A DNA stretch of 64,000 bases from Antedon bifida (GCA_963402885.1 OY727097.1:12896001-12960000), one strand, 5' to 3'. Shown: positions 1-12,748, counted from the stretch's first letter. A program made the numbers and translations. The notes: generated by a model not told the origin, from the letters alone.

Positions 1-1769
1 GTAAAAGCGTCACATTTCATATCCTATTTGTTTTGTGTATTTGCATTGTATTTCAGTAAAAAGACGGCTACTACTGTAAGGAAACATTTTTTTGATTAAT
101 TTAAATAATATTAATATTTAATTATTTGAATGTCGTACCACCATTTTTAAATTCAAAATGTTCTAGCAATACTTTCGAATTCGTAAATAACAGTGGACTT
201 GCCGATGGCACCTAAAACTTGCAAGAATTTAAATTATAGTGTAAAATGTTCTGTATTTATTTTTGTTGCAATGAATTTACTGACCGCATACATTGCATAC
301 TTATAATAAGCATTTAGCCTACCAGATGTATGTTATGTTAAACCTAATTTTAATTATTTTTGTATCAATGAATTTAAAGCATAGAAAATGAGACTTCAAT
401 TGTAACTCTTGCATATTATATTATAATTTTGCATACGTTTGACAATTTTCCTCGGCGCTGTTGAAAAATCTGTTAATCAGCGGGGCTTATACCCGTCGAA
501 GACGGGTACTAATGCTAGTTTTTTATAAATTAAACTGATGACAATTACCGAATTAATTGCAATTTTAATGTAAATGAATCATAATACTAGGTGGTGTACA
601 GATGACTACCTAATCAATTACTATTAATGTATTATCTCAAAATGTACGGTATATGGTATATAATTTGATAATGCGTATGTTGTGATATAATAAAAATAGA
701 AAATGTTAAAAAAACAAAGTATATTTGAATCGGATAATGCGTATCTTGTGATAAAAAAAAGAAAATGTTAAAACAAAGTATATTAGAATAAGATAATGCT
801 AGATATGTAGATTTTTGTAGGGTGGGCGTATGTTTGTTGTACACAATACTTATTTGCATATTTCCACCTGTGGGTTGGTTTAAATAGACGAGGCATTGTA
901 AAGGAAGGAGTTCCGGGCAGGAGGTTGTGTACAACGAATTAATAATAAAAGTGAACGGTACCAAGTTAAATATGTTGTGTATATATTGTCTACGCATAAC
1001 AATAATATAAGCACTTTATTAGTTATCTCGCTGTTTGCGATTTTTCACGTTCAAAAACGGTATCGTTTCAACTGTTCGCCGAGTGTCGCATTGATTGCAA
1101 CACACTGCGAACACCAAGATAATGTAATGCATATTTACCGGGAGTGTGCAATTTAATGTTTACATTTTGTTCATAAGTCAGTCTGTGGAGCACATGCCAA
1201 GGAAGTTAAGAAATATTCTTTTCTTTTCGTTTTAAACTTTTTAATTTATAATTTACATTCAATTATCGTACGAAGGAAGACAAATTAAATCCACCACTTT
1301 TAAACAAGATGATTTGACCAGAGGCAAAATCAACAAAATAATTCTTTAATTATCAATATGTCGAGGAATAAAACCCGACAAATCGTGTGTGGTTACATTA
1401 CAAAATTATAGTGGGAACCGAACCGAATAAATTTTCGTCGCAACAGCGATGATTCAACTACAGTAAAGAGTGTAAAGAGTAGGGGTGCGAAATTTATATG
1501 GCATGCTCTTTTCTTTGTTCTTCTAATTCATTTATTTGTTTCAAAATAAAAAAACAGTATTTACCATTTGAATCTTACCTTTTAATGTATATCTCAATCA
1601 TAACAATTAGATATTAAATTTTTGACTGCACCTTTTGAATTGGCGAGTTATGAATGTTTGCATATTATATTATTTTATGGTAAATAAACACTTTAATTTG
1701 CGGAGATAGAAGTATATACAATTTCCAGATTTATTATTATGTAAAATTAAAATATACTTTATTACTTAC
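1..1769. other. A+T-rich stretch, no gene supported
   Basis: Only low-complexity A/T-rich sequence is seen. The open frames here are long merely by chance and show no recognisable domain. The minus-strand ankyrin gene ends its last visible exon at 1770 with a good donor, so at least one further exon must lie here or left of the window, but I could not identify it. Confidence 0.4.
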
Positions 1770-4700
1770 GTTAGATTGAAGGTTAACATCAGCATCCGAC
1801 TCAATTAAGTTCTGGCAAACAGTAACATTTTTGTAATAAGCCCCCCAAAACAATGCCGTCTGACCATGCTATTGAAAATATAAAAAAACAAAATAACTGC
1901 AACAATTATTTTTTTCAAACACCAATTATTGAAGATTAATAATGTTCAATTCAATGTTTTGTACCCATTTATCATCACTAGAGCACAATTGTTTTTTAAA
2001 TAATCATTAATAATTACTAATTTTACTATGTGTTTTAAAATGGAATAGTATTTTGTGTGTGATAGACATTTGTTTTGTTTTTGCATCTATTTGCTCTGAA
2101 GTCAATACATAAGTTTAAATTCATTTGTTATAGTTTTTTTTTTATTTTAAGAAAGGTGAGCATAATAAAATATTAAAAAATAATAATTGGGGATAGACTA
2201 GGCAGGTAAATTAACTGCTTAAAATTAAACGTTAAAACTGTATTATCGTCCAAAAACTATAATATGCTATTTTATAGCGTTGTTTCAGTTAATCACTACC
2301 GTGGGAAAAAGAAGCATGTTTCACTTACAAAAAGACATAACAGTTACATTCAACCAAATATCCACTGGTTGTCAGTCGATTTGACTACTTTTTGCTTTAA
2401 ATATTACAGTTTTTAGTCGCGTGCAACGCGACTCTACAGCTTACTATGTCGGTCAATTGGTTGGTCGGTCGGTCGGTAAACACTAACTTGTATATGGCCT
2501 TGTCTTGATATCAGTTTCATCTAGCTAAGTCAATTTATCAGAGTATATTCCTTATGGCCAGGACTCGATGTGGTTATGTTTTTCACGGTGCGCAATCAAC
2601 AATTACGCGGTCTACGCACAATTTCACAAAATCACGTTTGTAATCATATCTTCACAAGCATGAATCACAATTAAAAAAAATTTGGAACTCATAAATTTCA
2701 GGTCATATTTCATCATATGGCAATACAATTACGTGCGTAGCGCATATAACGCATGCGTACGCGCGATTACAATTTTCAAAATGTTCAAATTTATTTTCGA
2801 TGAAATTAGAGTACGTTTCAGGCAATTTTAAGCGTTTAAAAAATTGCAATGAGTGCGCAGATTTTTGCACGCGCACTGCACGTAAAACGTTAATACGTAC
2901 TCTTTTTGCCCGATTTCTGTTTTACAACCTTTCTTTAATGTCATCATATTTGATTCACTTTCCAACTCGAAATTACGTTAGACGAGCACGTCAAAAGTGA
3001 AAGGCTACGCGCGCACGTGTAAATTAAAAAATATAAATATAAATGTTTTTAAAAATTTTCAACATTTTTATACATGTTCAGCAATTTCGGTCGGATGGTC
3101 GGTCGGTCGGTCGGTTGGATGGTCGATCGGTAAACACTAACTTGAGCACGCGACTGCAGCCATGTATATGGCCTTGTTTAGGTAAATGATATTTTGTTTT
3201 GGTCAAATTATTGGCCAAAATAACTAAATATTATGTGACATTAAAATGGCATACAACAAAAAAGTTTATTTTTTTCAGGTAAAAAATATAAATTTAATTT
3301 ATGAGATTGTTTAGCCTGTGAGTAAATTATAATTGGCAAAATATATTTATATGTAGATTCTTACTTTATGTAAATGCATGTGGTACGGTACTTATTTGTT
3401 ACCACATAAAGAAGTTGAAACACACTACTATAAGGATGCTTAGTCATAGGTATCTCTGTTTACAATGATTGTTTTTAAATGCTTAATTATTGAGAACAAT
3501 CGTAATGTTGATCGGCAAACAAATATTGTAAATAATAAGATCTGAATCGCTAGGATTTTCGTTTATTCAAAGGATGACAACGAATGGAATATTCCAATCC
3601 TTCTTTTGAGATTGAATTTCCTCAGAAGGCGTATAATTAATTAGAAATAAAACTGCTGACGGCGTAAACAAATAGAAAAAAAACCTTACTTATTTTGGGA
3701 TTTGAAGAGGAATATTTATAGGATGTATAATTGTAGTCTGTATTCAAACGGTTGTTATTTGCTTTTCTTAAGAATTATTTCATAGTGTTTGATCATTTTG
3801 TTTTCTTATAGCGTTTTCTTTGTAATAATACATTATATACATAATTAAAAATGTCCAAGGTATCTCCTGCCATCGGAAGCGCTGGACAGTTGATGGACAC
3901 TTGACATACATCTGGTCTTTACAGTGTAAAGACAATATACGAGATATATTTTAGCATGTATGCTACAGAAAGGTAAGCCCACGTATGGAAAGTCAAGTCT
4001 AGTTTTATACAATTAAATTAAAGCTGTCCAGCTGATTTTTTCTTTGAAGGTAGAGTATTTCTTGAATGCAATAAAGTCTTATTAATTAGTAAATCGAATT
4101 GAAAAAGATTACGCATTGTATAAACAATGCGATGTGATACTGTGGTATACTGTCGTGTTTAGTTACTGATTATTATAGCACACATTGTTATACTGTAGGT
4201 TTCTCCCTATTGTAGGAAGTATTTACAGCATAGCACATGAAATCCCTGAATCATTGAATGTAGTAGACAATAAAAGCAAGGGAATTATCAATCAAGCATC
4301 GTATCCAGTTGTTCCAAAAACAAGCATGCTTCAAACGACAGATCAAAGTCACAGTTTAACTTTATTAAGTTTATAAGCAGTTTAATTCATTGTATGTTTT
4401 TTATTTGTCTTAAGAAATAATATTATTATGCTATTTTATAATGTTAATATCGTCCCATCATACGTAGGCTACTTGTTTCAAGTATTCATCATCAAAGAAT
4501 TTAAACCTGGATTACATTTGGAGGTTCATCCGGGAGATTTATTTTATTATAAAAATAATTTTGATTTCTCATTGATTTTGTTTTACTTGTTTATATGTTT
4601 ATTGTTATACAGTAAGCGTTCTTGTAATGTATGCATGTAGCAAATGGTTTAGTTTAAATTCGTGTTGGTTTGTCACTATTGCTGAAATCATGTCAGTACT

Positions 4701-5664
4701 TTTTTCTCGGAATGATGATTGAATAATGAACCTAGTAATTGTTCATGATTTATTGAAATTTGTAATTTGAAAATTAATCAATTTATTATAATAGATTGCT
4801 GGAATTGTTATTTGAAATATTGAATATTACTATATTATATTATATACCATATTTGATTGATCACTTAATTTCAGAATAACAATTCAATTTCAATTCCAAA
4901 CAATACTTAGAAGAAAACGAAAAATCACACTAAAATGTTATGTTCCCATTGAGTATATTTAAATTATTTATTATTATTTTCATTATTGTTTTTGTTTATT
5001 ATTATTTTTCTTCTTTTCTGCATCATTGTTTACATTACTATTCCAGTATTTGTATTTTTTTCTCTTTTGTAGGGAAGCCCACTTTTATTGCACATAATAA
5101 ATGACAAACAATGGGTATCTACATTATATTACACAGACTGATGTTAATATGTTAATACATTACAGATAATATGTTGGTATTTGTATTATTATTTACATAG
5201 AAAATAAATCTTGATTTGTAGGCCTACCTGGTCCTGAATGTTCACGCTCTTTGTATTTATAATATGGGTACATATACCAATCTCACTAGTCTTTGCACTT
5301 TCCGGAATCTATAAAATGTGAACCGATAATGTTAATATAAATCCAACTGTTTATGTCATTTAATGACATGCATTGATATTATTGTTTAACACAAGATCGT
5401 TGATCATGGCGATGACGATAAAGATTATGTTTAAATTAAATAAATTTTGAAGAAAACTAAAAAAAAAGTTGTAACTGTAAATTAATAAGTCAATTTATTT
5501 CTCTATAATATGCTGTACAAAGATGGAAGGTACTACTCTTTTTACGTTTCAACATAATCAAAGTAAAATACTAATATGATTTTTTTCAGTAGTTGCATAG
5601 TAAAATCACCTACCTTCAGGCTATTGTCAGCACAGAGTACTAAAAGACATTGTTTAAGATCCAT
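1770..5664 (-). CDS. Ankyrin-repeat protein, first three coding exons (partial)
   Basis: Three minus-strand exons join in phase 0. Exon 1, 5614-5664, begins at an ATG and gives 17 residues (MDLKQCLLVLCADNSLK), followed by donor GTAGGTG; an in-frame TAG lies just upstream. Exon 2, 5228-5308, has acceptor TTTATAG and gives 27 residues ending NIQDQ. Exon 3, 1770-1868, has acceptor CAATAG and donor GTAAGTAA. It is exactly 99 bp, one 33-residue ankyrin repeat: HGQTALFWGAYY at its start, then CQNLI and DADVNLQSN at its end. This matches the ankyrin consensus (G-TAL--A, LL--GADVN). Single-repeat 99-bp phase-0 exons are known in ankyrin genes. The protein continues beyond the window. Ankyrin repeats bind partner proteins; nothing here shows which. 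The 3.4-kb intron 2 holds a Helentron-like element. Exon 3 is secure; exons 1 and 2 rest on splice sites and frame. Confidence 0.72.
2415..3176 (+). mobile_element. Helentron-like non-autonomous element (AGTCGCG family), about 760 bp
   Basis: The left end starts with a short hairpin, AGTCGCGTGC-AACGCGACT (2415-2433). The right end holds the inverse complement GCACGCGACT at 3146-3155, followed at once by a second small hairpin (GCCAT-ATGGC, 3159-3172) and CTTG. This asymmetric arrangement, a terminal inverted repeat at the 5' end and a matching subterminal one followed by a hairpin at the 3' end, is the described layout of Helentron-type rolling-circle transposons. Runs of GGTCGGTCGGT occur near both ends, and GGTAAACACTAACTTG appears at both 2477 and 3130. 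No coding capacity. A shorter relative lies at 14834-14939. Orientation is inferred from the hairpin position. Confidence 0.6.
3177..5227. other. Ankyrin intron remainder; one weak plus-strand open stretch
   Basis: Mostly unremarkable intronic sequence. At 4199-4375 on the plus strand, after CTATTGTAG, there is an open frame with a coding-like composition that starts GSIYSIAHEIPESL and ends in a stop. I recognise no family and there is no supporting neighbour exon, so I do not call it a gene. Confidence 0.25.
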
Positions 5665-8600
5665 TTGTAGTTGCTATACCGTGTACTAGCAAAACATAAA
5701 AGAAGTGATTACGATGGATATTAAAAATTGGTTGTTAAATATTTAATAAAAGAATGCAAACGTGGTCTGTAGAGTGTTAAAGTTGACCACTAATTAAACA
5801 AACGTGCATGCTATCAAAATAAACGTTTATATTTAAATCTAAAAAGTTTCCATAATCATAGTTACCGTATCAAAATTTATTATCATTTTGGATACTTGTG
5901 GTACAGAACAGATCAACAATGTTCTCTCCTTCAGAAATGGTTTCAGATTTGTATATACATTTAAAGCATAGATGTTGTAAGAGAAAGAATGACGCTCAAA
6001 ACGGCCACCACTACGACGACAATGTTTCTATTTAGTGTGCGCAATACTCGTATGGAAACCACATTTACTGCTGTATGTTTGATTTCTTATGAACTATTCT
6101 AATTTTGTAAATTTAAATATTATACATTTGTAATATAAATGCTAGAAATAAATAATTCTATTCTTCTGAATTGTTTTTACAGAAACAGAGGAATTGTTCG
6201 TTAAGATAAATATCTGGTACTTGTATAGCAACATTTGTAGTAGCTAACAAAACAAAGTATATCTTTAGATACATAATGTAAACATTTTACATTAAACACA
6301 ACCCTATACACTACACTCACGTATAGTTACGTACTTTTTTAAAGTTACTTTTCAAACTCACCTGATTTGTGCTGAAATATATGTTTCCTCAATCAACAGT
6401 TGACTGTTTTTGTACAGAACACCAGACACTATACATTTTCATTTGTATAAGCGATAACAAGTACATTCTAAAAAGTTGCTGCAACAAGCGTGATTTGTTA
6501 TTTATTGTTTGCTTTAATCTTATCATAAGGTGATAGGAGCTACACCGATGTGAATTGCCATTTTAGGTTAGCATAGTAAATCATTATACCGAATTGGTTA
6601 ACGAGGTCGAAGTACAATTCATAAATGTAAACATACATTCCTCAACCACTAATTCAAATAACAATGGCTTTTTTTAAATATAATTATAATTCCTCGTGCT
6701 TATAAACTAAGTCTCATTTGAGTCTTGGATAGTGGAGTTTAAAGAGTTGTGAGTTACAACACTGGCACTAGGTCTGGATTAACCAAGCTAATTTACATAC
6801 CGGTAGTTATTTAGGCCTACATATATAGATTTAGAGAGCAAATTCCCAAAAAAAAATGGGGTGATAATGAGGTTTTGTTATCACGGCAGTACATGAGGAA
6901 TAAATTATGAGTTTAAATGTTGACAGTTCTATAACGAGACGGAGTCGATTAATGTAGAAGAAAAGAAGTCAATCTTCTTGGTATATGGTATATTATTCTA
7001 AGGACCGCAACATTTCTCTCCGTTCAACTAAAATAAAATATTCATTTTTCGTTGTACGATTGCATAAGTAAGAGGCATTTAAAAAAAATTATTTAATTTA
7101 TCTTTATAAATATAATTTAATGAATGCATGTTTGAAGTGTGGATGCAAAATCAAAAAGGAACTAAATAGGCTGCTAAATGTGTTTTTGGCTAAAATAGAA
7201 CAGTGCCTTATCCTAGCTAATCCGCCTATGATGTATGACAAGTACTTTTTTTTCTCATCAATACTTATTTCCTTTTTTTATGTCGTGATAATACACCATT
7301 TCCATTGTACATACAGTACATATTACATATGTTGATTTTGACTAGTATGAAATAAATAATTTTAATTTGTTTTCCCATTTTAATAAAATTGTATTAAATA
7401 TGTATGTATACCTGTATGAGGGGTCACACAAGGTTAGCTTTAGCTACATAAAATAGATTACAATATTTCACAAAACATTAATCAAATTATGGCTAAAAGT
7501 AGGCCTAGATGGTTGAAAGAAGATTAGATCTTTTTTGAAATTGAAGAAAAACGAGTTGGTGCAGTTAAGCCAATCATGGTTCAATTTTGTGTTATAGTTA
7601 TAATCCTGCAACAAGTATTATTTGTTTTAATTATTTGTAAAATGATAATAAATGTTCTTTAAACAATGATTTAAATATATTTAATGATTTGGTACTTTTA
7701 CAGAATGTGTAATGCTATTAGCTCCGCAGTTACAATTTCCTACCAGGCTTTATACCGTTAGCAGAGTGACGGATATAGATCCGGAAGACAAACTGGAAAA
7801 TCTATCTTTTTATCTACCAACGATAACATGTTTCAGTTGTTATACACAGAAGATCAAACACTTTGATATCATTATTTGTAATATGATAAAAAGAGGACAG
7901 TTTGTATGGATAATAAAAAGTGGCGTGATTTACTGTTTGCTTTGATCCATGTCATAAAGCTAATTGGAGCTAAAGACTGATATCAATGTTCTATTTAGGT
8001 AAACCAAATTTCAAGTACCAGACCCCAAGTAACCCCTAACTTAATGCGATATTTGGACTTCAAGTAGAAATAAGTCCAAGCATATATATTTAAGGGATTA
8101 TTTAAATGACGCCAGCCGGCATCGATCGCCGCTTTACCCTTCGCTTTACTTGTGAAACGGATTGTGTCATATTTAAGCATTCCTTTAGTTTCACATTGCC
8201 ACCTTTTATCTGGGGAGTCTGTGAGGTGGTCGTTTCCATGTCTTTGTGATTCCTTTAACAAAATAATGATGCTCCTGAGATATATAGCTATATAGGCTAA
8301 TAAGTTATAAGTTTTGTTTTTACCAGGTTCTCTATTTCAATAATTGATGACAACACTTCCGTCCTTTAATTCTAAACAGTACCAAGAACTGTCTATCAGT
8401 GACACATTTGTTAATGCAATGGGTTGTGAGTGAAGCACATTTGAAAAACGTGAAATATTCTGATGTTAGCAGGTGACATAGACAATTTGTACCTTAATGG
8501 TTCTGATGTCTTTTAGTTTGGCTAAAGTATTATGTTTTACATTGATAATACCACTACAGTATATTATTATTATTGAAGACCAAAATGTAGGTTTTGGTCA

Positions 8601-10124
8601 TACTTTGGTTTACAATTCACAGTAAAGATAGACGATATTTTAACTACAAAATGCGTACGTGCATTTGAACAAAATAGCTAACAATATCAAAGTACATGTG
8701 TTTATCGCACCGTAAGTCAACAGTCTTCTTATTTGTTGAACGCGTTATCAGGTTAAGTTCACTGAGGTATAGTACTGTATTATTATTATACAACAGTAGT
8801 CCATTTTACGTATGTGAACTTATTAGATAATTGTGAATCAATAATATTCGAAAAAAATATGAACAACATGTATGCATAATAAACAGACTTGAATCATTTA
8901 TTCACCAGTCAACGTTTAGATTTTGTCTGAAAATGTTAGCTACATTTGTAAAAATATACAACGCAACATGTGCCAAAAAGATTTATCTTTTTACTAATAT
9001 TATTTCAAAACATTGTCTCGTGACTAGCTTACAACGTGTGTAAGATAGTTTTGGGAGGGAGTGAATTGTAAATGATTGAACCATTGGGACGTTTCTGATA
9101 TTATTTGGCATACGAATACATTTCCGTGAATGTAATCAGTGGGTAATCGAATAGAATGAGGTATTTTAAAACCGCGAGACTGAGGTGGTACAGACTTAAC
9201 CTCCTACTGTAAAACGAATAGTGAATCTAGAGAATCCTTGAAATCTTATTCTATTTGATGTAATGTAGGTACATGTTCGCCAAATGCGCAGTAAGACATT
9301 TTTATCAATCAATACATGCCGCACTAAGTAGATAGCGATATAATCGTATTTATTCGTGTCGTATAATTAATATGTAGGCATACACAAATATAAAAGGAGG
9401 CGAATTGATATAAGTAGACCATTGCTCTACTGCTAAGCGGTCTTTAAATTGTAAAGCCTACTCGAAAAGAACAGTATAAACCTACAAAAACATATTGGAC
9501 GAGTTTTCCTTGTTAGATCATATAATATCGATGATGTTATATAGAAATGGATTTTCTTGCGCAAAAATGTACGTACTGTTATGATTGTTGATTGAACAAA
9601 CATGACGAACATTACCTTATTTGGTATTCTAAGCATAAAGTACGCCCTCAATGTGTTACTGTTCACGGTCTTAACTAAATGTGGGCTTATGTCAACACGG
9701 AACTAATATTTATTTTGTATTATTAAAAAAAACAATAGTTTCTTAATTATATAGTAAACTACACAACCAATGTAAATGTGTTGTTTTTTTGTTTTCCCCT
9801 AATCAATTTGAATGTTTTAAAATAGCCCAAAAAAAGTTCGTATTCAAATATTTTGAAGTGTAACTTTTATCATCAGTAATAGTGTCCCTGTATCAAGCAT
9901 TTTGAAAAATGGATATGTGGTCATGAGCAACTCCATTAAATTGTGTAGGCAATCTGGACCAAGACTCCAATTCTGGGACACTTCTTGTTATTTTTACTAA
10001 CGTTAGGTCATACGTCAAAACTACAAGACGGATCTTTATCACAATTCTTAATCATTTTTTCTCGTTTTACTCCTGATGGAGGTTGCAGCTCTCTGATCGC
10101 TCTTGTCTAATATAATAATGCAGC
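5665..10124. other. Intergenic region between two minus-strand genes
   Basis: A+T-rich sequence with no gene I can support. Two stretches look slightly coding-like. One is plus 7704-7945, after TTTTACAG (CVMLLAPQLQFPTRLYTV...). The other is minus 7995-8261, an 88-residue open frame rich in charged residues that may be transposon-derived. Neither has recognisable motifs. The sequence TTTACTGTTTGCTTTGATC near 7930 recurs in diverged form near 6500, suggesting an old dispersed repeat. AATAAA on the minus strand near 9711 is a possible poly(A) signal of the receptor gene that ends at 10125. Confidence 0.35.
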
Positions 10125-10289
10125 TTAAACGTTCGTGTCATTTTCTTGAATATTTCGATTGTTGAGTCCATCTTTTAACGACTTCATAAATAAGTTCAGT
10201 TGTTCAAAGTCTCTAGAAATAAGATGTTGTTTCTTATCTTGTTCGTAAACTGCATCGCGTGTTAATAGAAGGCAAGTACAAATATTGTC
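10125..10289 (-). CDS. Terminal exon of the LGR gene
   Basis: Acceptor TTTCTGCAG is followed by 54 residues and TAA in phase 0, starting DNICTCLLLTRDAVYEQDKK and ending NIQENDTNV. It is hydrophilic after the first ten residues, suits a cytoplasmic C terminus, and joins in phase to the exon ending at 11222 (phase 0). Whether another exon intervenes is unresolved. Confidence 0.55.
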   Translation of the reverse strand, partial: DNICTCLLLTRDAVYEQDKKQHLISRDFEQLNLFMKSLKDGLNNRNIQENDTNV

Positions 10290-10299
10290 CTGCAGAAAT

Positions 10300-10790
10300 A
10301 TAAAAAAAATGTATTAAGGTAAATATTATATTTATTAGAGGGGTATGTTAAGGTAGGGTAGTTGTACAGTAGTGGTAGTGATGGTGAAGTATTAAGTTTC
10401 AAATGTATATGCTGGAGAGTTTATTCATTCACAATTACGAAGTTCAATAGTACAGAAAGAAGCGTGCGTCAATTTTGATACCACTTACCATGTACAGAAC
10501 ATGAATTATAGAAATAATCCTATATAGTGATATGGAAATATATTAGAAATGCCTACTAGAGTCGGCTGTAGAGTAAACTGTAGAGTTGTGGTATTCATTG
10601 GTAACGGTGGTAGATTCAGTGAATCGTAGATATTGGTGGTTAAAATAGTTAGTAGAGTAATTTGTAACTACCGATATGAATACTGGTATAAGACTACTTC
10701 AAAAAAGAAGCTTTAACTATAAAAGTGATATTTTTGTAGTGGTAGAGTAAATGGTGTCGACAGATGAAATTGTAACCCAGTAGGTAGGTG
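10300..10790. repeat. Degenerate GTAGAGT/GGTGGT-rich low-complexity tract
   Basis: The plus strand is rich in loosely repeated GTAGAGTAA and GGTGGTAG motifs, for example near 10327-10385 and 10560-10650. No exact unit length. Probably the remains of a minisatellite in the 3' intron of the LGR gene. Confidence 0.35.
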
Positions 10791-10929
10791 ATTTGAAAGA
10801 TTTAATTTTATTTAATAACACGTGTACAATTCCCATGAATGTATCCCACAATGTATCCTCAGGAACCTTCAATAATTTTTCAAAAAAAATATTAAGAAAG
10901 ATTATTTATTAAAAAATATAAAAAAACAA

Positions 10930-11085
10930 TAAGACTGCCATTGATGTATACAATAAATATATCGGTGTTCAACAAATGCTGGATTAGTATACCTTTTCAA
11001 TTGGAACACGTGACAACACCAACCACGAACGAAAGTATATTTAAAATGAAGAATTAACCCTTTATAGAAACATTTTAAAATACTC
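10930..11085 (-). other. Possible kinase-like exon of the LGR tail (unresolved)
   Basis: The open frame contains RYTNPAFVEH and a downstream W, arranged like the activation-segment end and following helix of protein kinases (Y-APE ... W). After TTTTAAG the frame is phase 0, matching the previous exon, but the acceptor is weak and I could not find a donor that joins the terminal exon in frame. Treat this as a candidate only. Confidence 0.3.
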
Positions 11086-11221
11086 TTAAAACATATCATT
11101 TTACATTACATGTTATCTGACCATGTAAAGCGTTTTGATCCTTAAAAAGATACGTTCAATGAGTTGTGTTGTTTTAAGAAAAGATGAGAAAAAAGTTATT
11201 TTCTTGTTTTTATAAACTTAC

Positions 11222-11421
11222 ATTTTCTTTGTATATCACAACATTATCAACGACTACGTGACCGTGGTATATATGTCTACCGTGCATGAACTGAAGCGTT
11301 CTTTTCAATTCAAGTTCCACATCAGTTATCTGTGCAGAGGATAGTTTGTTTTGTTTCGTATTGCAAGCATTATAACTGTCATGAACAACCTTAAATGAAG
11401 ATGTCGCCTTATCGTTGTTTA
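11222..11421 (-). CDS. Kinase-like (probably pseudokinase) exon in the receptor tail
   Basis: A 200-bp exon with acceptor TATTTTTCAG and donor GTAAGTTT. It starts with two bases of a codon, exactly the phase left by the 7TM exon (phase 1), and ends in phase 0. It reads NNDKATSSFK... and ends with LQFMHGRHIYHGHVVVDNVV. That end aligns by eye with the kinase catalytic loop pattern LH--I-HRDLK--N: His-Gly-His-Val-Val-Val-Asp-Asn replaces His-Arg-Asp-Leu-Lys-x-x-Asn. The catalytic Asp and Lys positions are not conserved, so phosphotransfer looks unlikely; a scaffolding or regulatory role would be inference. A GPCR with a C-terminal kinase-like domain is unusual in animals. Confidence 0.55.
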
Positions 11422-11512
11422 CTGAAAAATAGTAGAGAATAACTGAAAGTATAAATTGAAATGAAATAAATACTGAAATTAAATAATAAATCATAATAGC
11501 AAGAGACCATGC

Positions 11513-11640
11513 CTATTAATTCAAACAAATCGTCACAAAAGGCTGATGAATCTCGAGTTGTCTTTATGTATCGGAATGTTAAATAGTGCGCTTGCTGTTG
11601 CCCGCAAAGGCTTTGTATTTGATATGTGTGCCACGTTTTA
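11513..11640 (-). other. Possible N-lobe exon of the kinase-like tail
   Basis: The open frame reads AHYLTFRYIKTTRDSSAFCD then DLFELIG, resembling kinase beta-3 (with a Lys) and helix C. The following bases, ATAG|GCATGG, would be a GC donor in phase 1, matching the next exon. No acceptor AG exists in the needed place: the frame meets TAA at about 11657 and the first AG comes inside the exon. It may be a decayed exon, in line with the other lesions in this gene. Confidence 0.3.
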
Positions 11641-11732
11641 GGCATAGAAGGCCATTAAATATTTGTACATCATAGCTTAATCATTTCCGATAGATAATGA
11701 AAGAAAATGGCATGAACCAGTCATTTACTAAC

Positions 11733-12748
11733 CTGAACGTGTAGTTGAGTGAGCAGTCAAATGTAATGAACTTAACTTCCTCATTTTACGTTTCTTTGCA
11801 TCGTTTATCCATAATATTGTATACAGGTATGGATTGAGAGACGCATTGATTGGCAGTATCAGAGTTGTACTCCAAACGTAAACATCCACTGGGATTTCCC
11901 ATGAACCTGTCTGAGCAACTATTCCCATTAAAATTATCGGGAACCAGCAACAGAAATCAGTAAATATAATCATCGCCATCTTGGTCGCCATTTTGACGTC
12001 TGTTTGATTTGAAACGCTTTTCTTGGCAGAGGCAGCTGTTTTCTTTACTATTAGGAATATGTAAATATAACTAATGGCTATAACTAAAAAACATAGCAAA
12101 TTTAAACCCAACACAATTGCTACAGAGTATTCCCATCCAGATAATCGTGTGCTTGTTAATGGTAATGACAAACATACACTTGGGCGGCCGTAGAAATCAT
12201 CGCCGAAGTAAGAAATGCCTAAGACTGGCAAAAATCCTAAAGTCACAGCAATCAACCAACCACAAGTTACAATGACATAACTCTTTTTGCGGGTTAACTT
12301 TAGTCTACTGAAAGGAAATCCTATCGATATTGCTCTGTCAATACTTATGATAACCAGCGTGAATACTGAGAACTCGCTGGATGTCATAGACAACGCACCT
12401 GCGAAATGACATAGTAAACTTGATCTCCATATGCTGGCATATACGGCATATTGTCCACGATAATAAACATCGGCACTGGCAATTATGACCATGTAGACAC
12501 CCATTAAAAAATCTGATATTGCAAGGTTTGTTATAAGAAATGATTGCACGTTATTATAACTGTTGTCTCGTACACGCCAGACAACCACGAAAGCGTTACC
12601 TATAAGGGCACTAACACCTAATATCCACATCATCACTCGGAGGAACGATATTCTCATCAATTCTTCGCACGACGAAAATATATCAGAAGGTGGTTCACAG
12701 TGTGTGGCTTCTGACACCATGCAACAGAATTGGTTGTCATCAGTATAG
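11733..12748 (-). CDS. Seven-transmembrane exon of the LGR receptor
   Basis: A single 1016-bp exon between TCTGTTGCAG and donor GTTAGTAA (enters phase 2, leaves phase 1), encoding about 338 residues without a stop. It opens with the LGR hinge (DDNQFCCMVSEATHCEPP, then SSCEELMR). It then has TM1 with the GN motif (ALIGNAFVVVWR), TM2 (TNLAISDFLMGVYM), TM3 ending SIDRAISI in place of DRY, TM6 (FTDFCCWFPIILMG) and TM7 with the NPxLY motif (NASLNPYLYTILW). A short Lys/Arg-rich tail follows. The hinge plus these motifs place it with relaxin-receptor/GRL101-type LGRs. This exon is undamaged although upstream exons carry stops. A G protein is the expected partner; the ligand is unknown. Confidence 0.9.

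Noticed and set aside
632..997. 121-residue minus-strand open frame
   Set aside because: A/T-driven composition with no domain, no splice support and no coding-like codon pattern.
12563..12748. Plus-strand open frame opposite the 7TM exon
   Set aside because: Shadow of the receptor exon on the other strand.
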